Shown here: one piece after another, positions 35,301 through 42,817 of the stretch | How positions within the stretch are numbered: position 1 is the first letter of the stretch | Layout of the letters: each line of letters starts with the position of its first letter | Assembly: GCA_022865625.1 (NCBI GenBank) | Contig: JALHTB010000166.1 | Coordinates: 1 to 64,000 of the forward strand | Length of the DNA stretch: 64,000 nt | Origin: Candidatus Bathyarchaeota archaeon | GTDB taxonomy: Archaea; Thermoproteota; Bathyarchaeia; 40CM-2-53-6; FEN-987 | Direction of reading: 5' to 3' | Notes under the pieces: model-generated | The model's input: the letters and a program-made list of their open reading frames with translations, nothing else | Database searches by the model: none | What the model was told of the DNA's origin: nothing | Program-made: the position numbers and the translations under genes

Positions 35301-35885
35301 CTAGCTCCTCAACAATACGAAGAAGTCGTGGGAAACTATAAGCAGCTTTCAGTGAAGATCAATGAACTCGAAAAGGAGAAGTTCGCGATAGTCTCATTCA
35401 TGAACGAACTTGACAAGAAGAAACTTGACGCATTCATGGATGCTTTGAACCGGATAAACACATACTTCCAGGAAACCTTCTCAGATATTACTAATGGTGG
35501 ACATGGCAGACTGGTGCTTGAGAACCGGGATAGGCCTTTCGAAGAAGGATTGGATATGCTTCTCCAGTTTCCCAGTAAGGCGGAGTTTGGTGTTAGTTCG
35601 GCAAGCGGAGGTGAGAAATCAGTTGCAACGGTGTGTTTCCTGCTCGCGCTCCAGAACATACGTCAATTGCCATTCTACATCTTTGATGAGATAGATGCAC
35701 ATCTGGACGACTTGAACTCGCAGAGACTAGCTGATCTTCTCAAGTCAAAGTCAAAAGACTCACAGTTTATGGTAATTTCTCTGAGAGATACCACTGTGAG
35801 CAGAGCAAACAGAGTCTACGGTGTCTTTGTGCAAGACGGTACGTCGCAAGTAGTATCGATTCCAGCGATGGTGACAGCTAAATGA
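32310..35885 (+). CDS. smc: Chromosome segregation protein SMC
   Basis: Condensin-type ATPase that organises and segregates chromosomes, acting as a dimer with ScpA and ScpB. The 1191-residue protein has the complete order. The N-terminal head has Walker A G-P-N-G-S-G-K-S-N. A long coiled coil, a hinge at about 530-690 (G-A-I-S-G-V-Y-G-R-L with later Gly-rich turns) and a second coiled coil follow. The C-terminal head has signature S-S-A-S-G-G-E-K and Walker B F-Y-I-F-D-E-I-D-A-H-L-D. The TTG start is supported by the TATA position. Its stop overlaps the scpA start by 4 nt, giving a three-gene segregation operon. Confidence 0.96.
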   Translation: MFVYNVTGAELALDYIKKIELRGFKTFGKKVSISLDRGLTVITGPNGSGKSNVLDSVRFALGELSPKELRGASFNDIIHKNSPQLQSRSAWVGIQFDNSDRRIPVEATLVTISREFRRGGEGIYRLNGRRISRKQLTDIMSSADIQVTGYNLIPQHAITRLAEVTAKERRKIIEDMIGIGVYDLKKEEAQKQLSAAETNLRVASARIDEVRDRVESLERERNDFLKYTSLNREIKRLEARLVSRELKQLREALETLQADADATQSKISEIKKKREELSARKNTAESKRRDFELQIAEKGNNELFEVERRTSDLNAKLAGLAAQIEAKKASLKTAEKQKVAFQNRQDQFMSSIGQMKEELTALQKRHQGVLLALGEKQKQFNRIFEKVHLTRERLGENTGKIEQIEQEIEKASKQLMDIETQVTTSSTKIKLLENQKQALETRSSDYIELTEEMDARLKEIARLREEEQKQIADSNTTLEQNQLLMKIKEQEITEAAEIAKKARTSLVEFETQSELIEALAPGEDALRRIEEMAAAGAISGVYGRLRGLIKVNDKCARAAEASSAGWMTGLVVKDTETAMTCAEILKRTKLGRIKIIPTASVAPIQAIEHCPTIAGIIGRLVDFIECPNEIRPALNFVFGDTVLAEDQKAGFLASVEGFRAVVLTGDIYEPGGGMETGYYREPLDVTSLAPKRSTIQDFGQTLHSLETMIEQGQLEIQRLADEVFDLKQTEIEGKSTIERTTNQIAEIQDNFQRAKKSLESTRSRIKEISDEIGKELEGQSLLKGPQDADKQRLMQLQKERSSLKLSIKSAYLVQIENEMLALTRMLNEMKQEEIHVEGKISSLKTSIDTLSPTLEQIRIQLQSVCREIERTKESLANAEQDLNSTQVELKTLETRKTELIKAVSSTKELLGGIEVELRTIQSEIDRTYSEYESASQANNLHLAQIREKETQISLQVARLKDLGHIELEAPEEENLRKTESMLETLRRELNSIGGVNQLAPQQYEEVVGNYKQLSVKINELEKEKFAIVSFMNELDKKKLDAFMDALNRINTYFQETFSDITNGGHGRLVLENRDRPFEEGLDMLLQFPSKAEFGVSSASGGEKSVATVCFLLALQNIRQLPFYIFDEIDAHLDDLNSQRLADLLKSKSKDSQFMVISLRDTTVSRANRVYGVFVQDGTSQVVSIPAMVTAK

Positions 35886-36568
35886 CAGATGAGGTGAACA
35901 ACAAGCCTTTCTGGCTGCTTCCACCTTACGTGATTCTGTTTGACCTCATAAGACTTCACAGGCTTAGGCCATGGGATGTCAATGTCTCCTTTCTACTGAA
36001 CTCCTTCCTCTCAGAGATGAAGAAGACCGGGTACATAGACTTCACAGCATCGGGGACAGCTCTGCTCTCTTCGGCGATAATACATCGAATGAAGTCCGAG
36101 TTTGTGCTCAAACTAGAAGAGCCTCCCAAGGCTCAAGTGCCAAGGCCAGACGAACAGATTCCACCACCCTTGCCTATTCCAATAAGATACGAATACGTAT
36201 CGGCGTCGGTCGAACAGCTTCTGACAGCCCTCGAGGAGGTCCTGCAAGCTGAGAAGGTCATATTGTCAAAGCAGAGCAGGCCAATAGCACTGCCCTCACA
36301 GCTTACCGAAGACTTGGATGAGTTCTTAACGAATATCGATGAACGACTAGAGGATTTCTATTTGCATCTCAAGAAGCTATCGGAGAGGACTTGCGCAATT
36401 TCATTTGCTGCACTTGCCAGAGGACTCTCGGCTGTGGAAATGATTCGGCAGTTCATCTTGCTTCTTTTCCTTGCTTGCCAGGGCAAGCTTGTTCTCCTTC
36501 AAGAACAAGAGTTCGGTGACATAGTCATAAGACTTACAGAGATGGCCCCTCGAATTGGCGCAGACTGA
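35882..36568 (+). CDS. scpA: Segregation and condensation protein A
   Basis: The kleisin that bridges the two SMC heads. 228 residues, with a typical start (P-F-W-L-L-P-P-Y-V-I-L-F-D-L-I-R-L-H-R-L-R-P-W-D-V). The middle is a variable Pro-rich region (about 80-105), and a winged-helix C-terminus (about 150-225) binds the SMC head. Archaeal ScpA proteins are usually this size. Its ATG lies in the smc stop (ATGA), and its end overlaps scpB by 14 nt, so the stoichiometry is probably set by coupled translation. Confidence 0.9.
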   Translation: MTDEVNNKPFWLLPPYVILFDLIRLHRLRPWDVNVSFLLNSFLSEMKKTGYIDFTASGTALLSSAIIHRMKSEFVLKLEEPPKAQVPRPDEQIPPPLPIPIRYEYVSASVEQLLTALEEVLQAEKVILSKQSRPIALPSQLTEDLDEFLTNIDERLEDFYLHLKKLSERTCAISFAALARGLSAVEMIRQFILLLFLACQGKLVLLQEQEFGDIVIRLTEMAPRIGAD

Positions 36569-37133
36569 AGGAGTCGCTTCCACAACCGATAGGTACAAGA
36601 CCCAAGTAATAGAGGGGGCACTCTACGTTGCTGGAAAGCCGCTTGATATTCAGACCCTCGGATCTGTTTCCAAGATGAGATCCGAAGGAAAAGTCCGAGA
36701 CATAGCTCGATCAATAGTGGAACGGTATAAGCAGTCCGAGACATCGCTCGAAGTGCTTGAGCTTCAAGACGGACGATTTGTCATGCAGCTAAAGCCAGAA
36801 TATGTCAATGCAGTTAGAAAACTGGCCACAAGAAAGTTGCTCACTCCTGGCCCTCTGAAGACTCTGTCATTCATAGCTCTCAAACAACCTGTAACTCAAT
36901 CATATGTGGTGAGAGTCAGAGGAAAACTTACATATCAATATGTGAAGCAGCTAGAAGATCTTGAATTGGTTTCGGAGTCTAAGCTGGGACGGACCAAAGT
37001 TCTGAGGACAACACGAGTTTTTTCTGATTACTTCAACTTGAGTCAAGATACCCGGCTGATGAAGAGACAACTTGAAAGACTCTTCAAAGAACTGTCTCCT
37101 GCAAAAGACGAAGAGAAAGGAAAAGAAACCTAG
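36555..37133 (+). CDS. scpB: Segregation and condensation protein B
   Basis: The KITE-type winged-helix partner of ScpA. 192 residues, with the family opening V-I-E-G-A-L-Y-V-A-G-K-P-L-D and, near residue 100, T-P-G-P-L-K-T-L-S-F-I-A-L-K-Q-P-V-T-Q. A second winged-helix domain follows (V-S-E-S-K-L-G-R-T-K-V-L-R-T-T). It starts at TTG inside the end of scpA and ends four bases into the convergent AdoMet synthetase gene, so the two 3' ends are interlocked. The charged tail (D-E-E-K-G-K-E-T) is not conserved. Confidence 0.88.
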   Translation: MAQTEGVASTTDRYKTQVIEGALYVAGKPLDIQTLGSVSKMRSEGKVRDIARSIVERYKQSETSLEVLELQDGRFVMQLKPEYVNAVRKLATRKLLTPGPLKTLSFIALKQPVTQSYVVRVRGKLTYQYVKQLEDLELVSESKLGRTKVLRTTRVFSDYFNLSQDTRLMKRQLERLFKELSPAKDEEKGKET

Positions 37134-38350
37134 CAGACCGGGACCTTTCCTTCTGCCAAATCATCGCAGAACTTGTTAAGGTTGCCTAGTTCATCGTCCA
37201 AGATGTCTCTTGCTCCGGGTGTCACGTCTTGTATTCTCGTTGTTTCAGGAAGGATCAGTTGTGCTGATGCGATAGCGGGTTGGTCAATTGGTATTCCGAT
37301 CCTGCTCAACAGCCAGACATATGCTTCATCGATGCCAGAGACTTCTCTGACTATCCTGTCAGCAATCCTGAAGCTGAGTAGATTGTAGATCTTGCCGACA
37401 TGACTGACTGGATTCTTTCCTGCAGCCGCCTCTGAACTTGATGGTCTATTCAAGGAGACTATTCCGTTTGCACGGTTTCCCCTTCCCACTTCTCCACTAT
37501 CAGCTTCCTCGGCAGATGTACCCGTGACAGTCGTATAGATGCCTGACAAACCCCTTCCCTTTATGTCGAGCGTGTTCAGGTTCAATTCAATCTTGCTGAT
37601 GCTCGACTTGGATTCCACAAAGTTCCTGAGTTCTTCAAATATTGATTCTTTCTTTGAGAAGTAGTCGCTTTCACTCTTGATGAATCTGTCGACAAACGCC
37701 ATGGAAATCGTCATTTCAAGTAGGTCGTTCCGTCTGAGAGCCATGACTTTGATGTCCTCGCCGCTTTCCGGAAATCTCTTCTTGAAGTCTGACGAGTTAA
37801 GGTATCTCTCCATTTCGAGTACAAGGCTCTCAGTTGGTGTAAGTGGCGCATATCCAACAGCTGCAGAAGTGTCATTCGCACCCAAGAACCGCGCTTTCCG
37901 TTCGAATATGTCCGTAAGCTCGGCTGAGCCAGGTTTGATTTCCACCTGATACGTAACATGTTTTTCTGGGTCGACAAATCTCAGCTTTGTCTTGAGCCAA
38001 TTCTTCGCTGTGTCAACCGCAATCTTATCAACTTCAATCCTATCCTTTCCTACCTCGAAGGTCGCCCTGTCTCCGAAGACAAGCAGCATTGGTTTCTTGA
38101 TGATTCCCCCTCCATAGCGTCCCTCTGTTTTGCCTGCAACAAGAAGTCCCTTGTCAATGTTGTGATGAGCGATGTGCCCAAGCTTCTTCTTGTACTCTCT
38201 GCTCAAGGCAACTGAGATCTCGTTCATTATCGAGTCGCAAATGTAGTCAGGATGTCCAAGGCCCTTTCTTTCAACGATCTCGATCGCTTGCTTCTTCAAC
38301 GGAACTTGATGTAGCTCATTTACTACGATCTTGCGCATCGATATCGCCAT
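37130..38350 (-). CDS. mat: Archaeal S-adenosylmethionine synthetase
   Basis: Makes AdoMet from Met and ATP. The product is about 406 residues, the normal size of the archaeal MAT family (distinct from bacterial MetK). Diagnostic stretches include E-I-V-E-R-K-G-L-G-H-P-D-Y-I-C-D-S, A-H-H-N-I-D-K-G-L-L-V-A-G, K-I-E-L-N-L-N-T-L-D and T-S-A-E-E-A-D-S-G-E-V-G-R-G-N-R-A-N-G. The start is placed at the ATG giving M-A-I-S-M-R-K. A CATTAATA box about 23-30 nt upstream predicts a leaderless transcript there; a longer frame upstream crosses the regulatory region. Immediately upstream of that box is a perfect 22-bp palindrome, and the divergent gene encodes an HTH-CBS regulator. Confidence 0.95.
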   Translation of the reverse strand: MAISMRKIVVNELHQVPLKKQAIEIVERKGLGHPDYICDSIMNEISVALSREYKKKLGHIAHHNIDKGLLVAGKTEGRYGGGIIKKPMLLVFGDRATFEVGKDRIEVDKIAVDTAKNWLKTKLRFVDPEKHVTYQVEIKPGSAELTDIFERKARFLGANDTSAAVGYAPLTPTESLVLEMERYLNSSDFKKRFPESGEDIKVMALRRNDLLEMTISMAFVDRFIKSESDYFSKKESIFEELRNFVESKSSISKIELNLNTLDIKGRGLSGIYTTVTGTSAEEADSGEVGRGNRANGIVSLNRPSSSEAAAGKNPVSHVGKIYNLLSFRIADRIVREVSGIDEAYVWLLSRIGIPIDQPAIASAQLILPETTRIQDVTPGARDILDDELGNLNKFCDDLAEGKVPVC

Positions 38351-38372
38351 TTGACGGGGGAAACTTGCTCTT

Positions 38373-38380
38373 GCTATTAA
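38373..38380 (-). promoter_or_regulatory. TATA-like box of the AdoMet synthetase gene
   Basis: On the minus strand this reads CATTAATA. It lies 23-30 nt before the ATG at 38350, the spacing expected for a leaderless archaeal mRNA. Confidence 0.5.
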
Positions 38381-38394
38381 TGCCTTGGGGTAGT

Positions 38395-38416
38395 GATTAT
38401 TCCTATAGGAATAATC
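38395..38416. promoter_or_regulatory. Perfect 22-bp palindrome, candidate operator upstream of mat
   Basis: Left half GATTATTCCTA is followed directly by its exact complement-half TAGGAATAATC, with no spacer or mismatch. It lies just upstream of the mat TATA box, about 45-65 bp before the predicted start site, within the 294-bp gap shared with the divergent HTH-CBS gene. This length and symmetry fit a dimeric HTH protein. A chance 22-bp perfect palindrome is very unlikely in a gap of this size. Confidence 0.65.
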
Positions 38417-38644
38417 AATCAAAACGCATTTCAACAATGCGAGAACATTGCGTCGCAGTAGCCCGCGAAGAAATGAACATGGTTGCTGGCAACGCCGTTC
38501 GATCAATATACCACGCTGCATCGAGGGGGTTCATAGCGGATGTCAGTGAGTACCTGTTCTGTCCACCATTTGTGTCCCTTTCGAGAGAATCCCATCTTGC
38601 GCAAAGGCGAAATAATATACTGGAGTACTTCAGAATCTGAGTTC

Positions 38645-39211
38645 ATGCTGCCTAAGCTGGAAGAGATGGCAAGACGACGGAAAAGCCTCAATCTCACTCA
38701 GAAGGAACTAGCTCTCTTGGGTGGTGTCAGCCAGTCTATGATCGCAAAGGTTGAAGCACTCACAATCAGCCCTTCCTATGAAAAGACTAAGAAGATATTT
38801 GATGCTCTTGAGGAATTGGAAATAAGGATTGAGACAAGGGTTAGGGACATAGTCAGCAAGAAAGTCATCAGTGTTCGTCCTCAAGATCCTGTCTTGAGAG
38901 CCACGGAGCTAATGAGACAAACAGGGTTTTCACAGCTTCCTGTACTCGACGGGCATTTCGCAATTGGCAGCATCTCAGAGAGGACCATGCTTGCCCAAAT
39001 ACTGAATGTAAAGAATCTATCAGAACTATCGCGCAAACATGTCGAGGATGTTATGGATGAACCGTTTCCCCAGTTAGATGAGGAATCCCCTCTCTCTGCG
39101 GTTTCGTCTATATTACAATATAGCCCCGCAGTGATTGTCACGAAACGCGGTCGCATTTCTGGCATAGTTACGCGGGCAGATCTCCTGAAAGTTGTGCGAA
39201 ACAGGGCCTGA
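38645..39211 (+). CDS. HTH (Cro/C1-type) transcription regulator with two CBS domains
   Basis: 188 residues. The N-terminal XRE-type HTH includes L-N-L-T-Q-K-E-L-A-L-L-G-G-V-S-Q-S-M-I-A-K (about 15-36). CBS1 has V-I-S-V-R-P-Q-D-P-V-L-R-A and L-P-V-L-D-G near 80-130. CBS2 has D-E-E-S-P-L-S-A-V and I-S-G-I-V-T-R-A-D-L-L near 140-185. CBS pairs bind adenosyl ligands such as ATP, AMP, AdoMet or MTA. An A/T box (aataatata) about 30 nt before the ATG supports this start over longer frames. It is divergent from AdoMet synthetase, so an AdoMet-responsive regulator of mat is a fair hypothesis. Such HTH-CBS proteins occur widely in archaea, mostly without known targets. Confidence 0.88.
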   Translation: MLPKLEEMARRRKSLNLTQKELALLGGVSQSMIAKVEALTISPSYEKTKKIFDALEELEIRIETRVRDIVSKKVISVRPQDPVLRATELMRQTGFSQLPVLDGHFAIGSISERTMLAQILNVKNLSELSRKHVEDVMDEPFPQLDEESPLSAVSSILQYSPAVIVTKRGRISGIVTRADLLKVVRNRA

Positions 39212-39363
39212 GCAATTGGATAGAACAACCAGCATCTAGGCACGGCTTCTTTAGCCATGAATACCGGGGCCGCCCCAAAGTCTTATAGGACCATATGATA
39301 TGTCTCATGCTTTCAAAAGTCATGAAACCAGTCGGATCTAGATAGATTCGGGTTTGAGCAGTT

Positions 39364-40272
39364 ATGACAGTCCAGGCAGATTATGTGTGGATGGACGGAA
39401 ACTTCGTCAAGTGGCAAGATGCCAAAGTTCACGTTATGACGAGAGCATTGCACTACGGTGCAGGAGTATTCGAGGGCATTAGAGCCTATCCTTCGAATGG
39501 GGGTCTGGGGGTCTTTCGGTTACAGGATCACATGACCCGATTGCTCAAGTCTGCCAACGTGTATCGGCTCAAATGCAGGTTCACAGTTGACGAACTCTGC
39601 AGCGCAACCTTGGAATTGCTGAGAAAAAACAAAATCGATTCTTCCGCCTACATTCGACCAATCCTGTTCTCATCCGACCTGGCAGTAAATCTGGACACAC
39701 TTGACGGATCCTCGTCCATCGCGATCTGCACTTTTCCCATGGAGAGGCTTTTCGAGAAGTCTGGCCTAAACGTGTGCGTTTCATCTTGGAGGAGAATAGA
39801 CGATTCGTCAACTCCTCCTTTGGCTAAGGCTTGCGGAAACTACATCAACTCGATCTTGGCCAAGATTGATGCGTCGGCAAATGGTTTCGATGACGCTATT
39901 CTGTTGGACCGGAACGGTATGGTAAGTGAGGGCACAGGAGAGAACATATTCATAGTAAAGTCCGGGAAACTGGTAACACCGTCGCTAACGTGCTCTATCT
40001 TGCCAGGAATAACAAGAGACACAGTTATGGTAGTGGCGTCAGACTTGAGAATAGGCGTTGAGGAGAGAGCGATAAGCCGAGCCGAACTCTACATGAGTGA
40101 CGAAGTATTCTTCACTGGTTCAGCGGCGGAGATAGAACCGATTCTGTCAATCGACAAAAGAACGATTTCTGATGGCAAAGTCGGTCCGACAACGGCAAAG
40201 CTCGTTGACATCTACCGCAAGATTGTGCGAGGAAAAGAACCAAGATACCTTCATTGGATTTCTAAGGTCTAG
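39364..40272 (+). CDS. ilvE: Branched-chain amino-acid aminotransferase (class IV)
   Basis: PLP enzyme interconverting Val, Leu and Ile with their 2-oxo acids. 302 residues of fold-type IV. Visible motifs: H-Y-G-A-G-V-F-E-G-I-R-A-Y near 30, the catalytic Lys in L-A-K-A-C-G-N-Y near 160, E-G-T-G-E-N-I-F and L-P-G-I-T-R-D-T-V, and G-S-A-A-E-I-E-P-I near 260 (phosphate contact). Everything needed for activity is present. It lies 75 nt before the CysRS-like ligase on the same strand. That spacing allows co-transcription; whether the two enzymes share a pathway is unknown. Confidence 0.93.
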   Translation: MTVQADYVWMDGNFVKWQDAKVHVMTRALHYGAGVFEGIRAYPSNGGLGVFRLQDHMTRLLKSANVYRLKCRFTVDELCSATLELLRKNKIDSSAYIRPILFSSDLAVNLDTLDGSSSIAICTFPMERLFEKSGLNVCVSSWRRIDDSSTPPLAKACGNYINSILAKIDASANGFDDAILLDRNGMVSEGTGENIFIVKSGKLVTPSLTCSILPGITRDTVMVVASDLRIGVEERAISRAELYMSDEVFFTGSAAEIEPILSIDKRTISDGKVGPTTAKLVDIYRKIVRGKEPRYLHWISKV

Positions 40273-40347
40273 CCGACCGTACTACTCGACCTTCTTTCAG
40301 AAGAAAGCGCACACGGAATAAGACGCCAGCATGTGTGATGTCATGAA

Positions 40348-41565
40348 ATGACATTGCGGATATTTGACACCTTAACCCTGAAAAAACGAGCATTCACCAA
40401 GAGAAGCGGATTAGTGAAGATATTTCTCTGCGGCCCCACAGTTTACGACTACTGTCACATAGGCCACGCTAGAACCTTTGTGGCCTTCGATACGATCGTC
40501 CGATATTTGCGATATCGCGGCTACAAGACGAAGGTAGTCATGAATGTGACCGACATCTCTGAAAGCATTTCAAGGAATGCGAAAAGGACAGGTCAGTCCT
40601 CGAGAGACTACTCCGATGATTACTTTCGGTTTTTCCTTGAAGACGCGAAATCTCTCGGAATAGAGACGATAGATGTCTTTGCCTGCGCATCGGGCAACAT
40701 TCCTGAGATAATGAACTGGATAGAGAGGCTTCTAAAGAAAGGGGTCGCCTATGTGACAGATGAAGGAGTCTACCTGAACACCAGCAGAGTGGAAGGATAT
40801 GGCGCACTCTCCCACCAGTCAAGGAGTGAGATTGCACTGCGAAGACTCAACTTGAGTCCGGCAAAGAGACATCCTGAGGATTTTTCTCTCTGGAGTATTC
40901 TCCAGGCAGACACAGACACTTGGGATTCACCGTGGGGTAGAGGCCGGCCTGGAGAGCACATGGAAGACGCCGCAGCTTGTCTCAAGCATCTGGGTGTGCC
41001 ATACGACATCAACGGAGGTGGGAACGAACTGGTCTTCCCACATCATGAAGCGACAAAAGCTCAACTCGAAGGAGTAACTGGCACGTCAGTCTGCAGATAT
41101 TGGCTTCACACAGGTCTTCTGTACATCAGAGGAAGAAAGATGAGCAAATCCCTAGGAAACTCCATAACGATACGGGGCATTCTGACGCAATACGACCTGC
41201 AGACTCTCAGGCTCTTCTTCTCTTTAACTCAATACCGAAAACCGATTCATTTCAGACGATTAGACCTAGAAAAAGCCGACAGACTCTCCCGTCGCCTTCG
41301 TGCTCAGCTGGCAGAGTTAGAGCAGGCTTCGACTCATTGCCACCGAGAAGACTCGGCTGGCAGTGTCAATACGATGTCCTTACTGTTCAAAGAACGCTTT
41401 GTCAAGGCAATGGATGATGACTTTGACACGGAGACAGCTGTTAGAGAAGTCATCGCTTTCGCTGATTGTCTGGTGAAGGACCTGCATTTGAGAAGGAAGC
41501 GTCAAGGCTTTTCAAGTGCCTTAGAGCTAATGGCGAAGCTGTCTAGTATTCTGGGACTTCTGTAA
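40348..41565 (+). CDS. Cysteinyl-tRNA-synthetase-like ligase without anticodon domain and with altered zinc site
   Basis: 405 residues. The class I catalytic core is clearly CysRS/MshC-like: L-C-G-P-T-V-Y-D-Y-C-H-I-G-H-A-R-T-F at the HIGH motif and K-M-S-K-S-L-G-N at the KMSKS loop, ending where E. coli CysRS finishes its helical domain (K-L-S-S-I-L-G-L-L). The last roughly 70 residues, which read the anticodon, are absent. Of the four E. coli zinc ligands, C28 and H234 are kept. C209 is Asp (P-G-E-H-M-E-D-A-A instead of P-G-W-H-I-E-C-S-A), the preceding Trp is Glu, and E238 is Thr (F-P-H-H-E-A-T). Cysteine selection by zinc is therefore improbable. It may be a MshC-like amide or thiol ligase or a free aminoacyl-adenylate former. 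Confidence 0.85.
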   Translation: MTLRIFDTLTLKKRAFTKRSGLVKIFLCGPTVYDYCHIGHARTFVAFDTIVRYLRYRGYKTKVVMNVTDISESISRNAKRTGQSSRDYSDDYFRFFLEDAKSLGIETIDVFACASGNIPEIMNWIERLLKKGVAYVTDEGVYLNTSRVEGYGALSHQSRSEIALRRLNLSPAKRHPEDFSLWSILQADTDTWDSPWGRGRPGEHMEDAAACLKHLGVPYDINGGGNELVFPHHEATKAQLEGVTGTSVCRYWLHTGLLYIRGRKMSKSLGNSITIRGILTQYDLQTLRLFFSLTQYRKPIHFRRLDLEKADRLSRRLRAQLAELEQASTHCHREDSAGSVNTMSLLFKERFVKAMDDDFDTETAVREVIAFADCLVKDLHLRRKRQGFSSALELMAKLSSILGLL

Positions 41566-41600
41566 CAGAGGCTGAAGAATGAAGCCGTTTTGATTGTTTC

Positions 41601-41951
41601 TCAATAGACCCATGCTTGGACAGGACGTCTTGTTTTCTGACTGACGAACTTCCATGCCTCTTCGAACGTTTCAAACTCATGCCACTCTCCTCCTTCACCT
41701 GCAATGAAGTTTGCCTTCTTTTGATGTCGGATCCTGTCGCAGATGTTGACACGGTACTTTCCTTGATGGATGGATACAAATAGGAATCCTCCTCCAGCAA
41801 ACGGTCGTGCTCTCCCCACAATGCGCAGCCCTTCATCTTCTTCGAGATCCCGCATCCATGTTCTCAGACTGCGCATGTTGTGAATAGGATCTTCAATTGT
41901 TGAGTACGTTCCTCGAAACCTCCCAGGCATGCTATGCCCGCGTCCGCACAC
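41601..41951 (-). CDS. Uncharacterised small archaeal protein
   Basis: Up to 116 residues, probably starting at the internal ATG (41930, M-P-G-R-F-R-G). It has a mixed alpha/beta pattern: R-T-W-M-R-D-L-E-E-D-E-G-L-R-I-V-G-R-A-R, then G-G-G-F-L-F-V-S-I-H and a late W-H-E-F-E-T-F-E-E-A-W-K-F-V. The Trp/Phe/Glu-rich end resembles small DUFs found beside regulators, but I do not recognise the family. There is no signal, zinc site or membrane helix. It lies 54 nt downstream of the ACT-domain regulator on the same strand, so it may be co-transcribed. Confidence 0.6.
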   Translation of the reverse strand: MCGRGHSMPGRFRGTYSTIEDPIHNMRSLRTWMRDLEEDEGLRIVGRARPFAGGGFLFVSIHQGKYRVNICDRIRHQKKANFIAGEGGEWHEFETFEEAWKFVSQKTRRPVQAWVY

Positions 41952-42005
41952 TCATCATCTGTTTCCCGAATTCACTTGAAGCTTTCGAGATCAGTACGTT
42001 TTGAA

Positions 42006-42719
42006 CTATCTTCTTTTCCTCTTTGGGTGGCGCCCGATCCTACCTGGCCTGGTCTTACTTATCCGTCGAGCTTGAGAGATCATCTCTGTCAAACTAGAAA
42101 ATGCTCTTCCCACATCTTCCATACGCACCACTAGAATCGTGTCTGTAAAGCAACTCATAGTTTCTTCAATGTTTATGTGGCGTCTTGAAACAGGATTGTA
42201 GAAGGCTACTGCGCTTCCTGGCACACCAATGATGGCTCGAGGGCTGTGAACCATTATGGCCGCAAGTCCCCTTTTCTCGTCCAGGATATCTCCCCTTCGA
42301 AACATTGAGCAGACATTGTCAAAAAGCCTCTCATCGAAGATCAGTGTTATTGCTGACAGACCCTCTAGGATTTGAAGGAATTCTCCTCTGAGATCCGCCA
42401 TCGTTCGTCTCACTATCTGAGTGGTGCGCCTCGTCTTCTCGATGGAGATTTTCGCAACATCAGTTCTGAGGTTAATGACGCTATTGCTGACGATTGTTGC
42501 TATGCTCTCTTGGCTGGCCTGGATGGTTGATTTGGCTCTCTTGACCGCAGTTATGATGCTCTCGATTCTTGCCGCTCGTCCTAGGACTTCCTCAACCCGC
42601 GGCCTTAGAATTCGGGCCATAGCGCTGTAGTTTCCGTATCCTCTTTCTATCGCGTCCTGCATCGAAACATCGTTGTCGATCAGAGTCTGCACAGAACGGG
42701 ACACACTATTCTTGACCAA
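42006..42719 (-). CDS. ACT-domain regulator with N-terminal helical (HTH-like) region
   Basis: 237 residues. The N-terminus (S-V-Q-T-L-I-D-N-D-V-S-M-Q-D-A-I-E-R-G-Y-G-N-Y-S-A-M-A-R split over two helices) looks like an HTH. A long helical linker follows (about 45-110). The C-terminal half holds a convincing ACT fold: I-I-G-V-P-G-S-A-V-A-F-Y, R-R-H-I-N-I-E-E-T-M-S-C-F-T-D and later D-V-G-R-A-F-S-S-L. ACT domains bind amino acids. The TTG start lies inside a perfect 14-bp palindrome, and a divergent amino-acid importer operon follows, so a local amino-acid-responsive, self-regulating repressor is plausible. The basic tail (K-R-K-R-R) is unusual. Confidence 0.7.
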   Translation of the reverse strand: MVKNSVSRSVQTLIDNDVSMQDAIERGYGNYSAMARILRPRVEEVLGRAARIESIITAVKRAKSTIQASQESIATIVSNSVINLRTDVAKISIEKTRRTTQIVRRTMADLRGEFLQILEGLSAITLIFDERLFDNVCSMFRRGDILDEKRGLAAIMVHSPRAIIGVPGSAVAFYNPVSRRHINIEETMSCFTDTILVVRMEDVGRAFSSLTEMISQARRISKTRPGRIGRHPKRKRR

Positions 42720-42737
42720 TATTGGTCACTCTTGACC
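42714..42737. promoter_or_regulatory. GACCAATATTGGTC palindrome with extra half-site at the ACT regulator start
   Basis: The 14-bp perfect palindrome (42714-42727) includes the TTG start codon of the regulator. A further TTGACC half-site follows at 42732-42737, and TTGACC also overlaps the palindrome's left arm (42712-42717). Three related half-sites within 26 bp suggest an operator cluster. Confidence 0.5.
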
Positions 42738-42763
42738 TTTCTTGGAGGATTTTCGACCACAAG

Positions 42764-42773
42764 GAATAAAAAC
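42764..42773 (+). promoter_or_regulatory. TATA-like box of the amino-acid importer operon
   Basis: GAATAAAAAC lies in the gap shared with the divergent ACT regulator. Transcription from about 42798 would give a leader of around 200 nt before the binding-protein gene, long enough to contain the small Cys-rich ORF at 42818. Confidence 0.45.
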
Positions 42774-42817
42774 CTTCCTCAGTCGAAGCTAGACGACAAC
42801 GAGGATTCAGTTGAACG

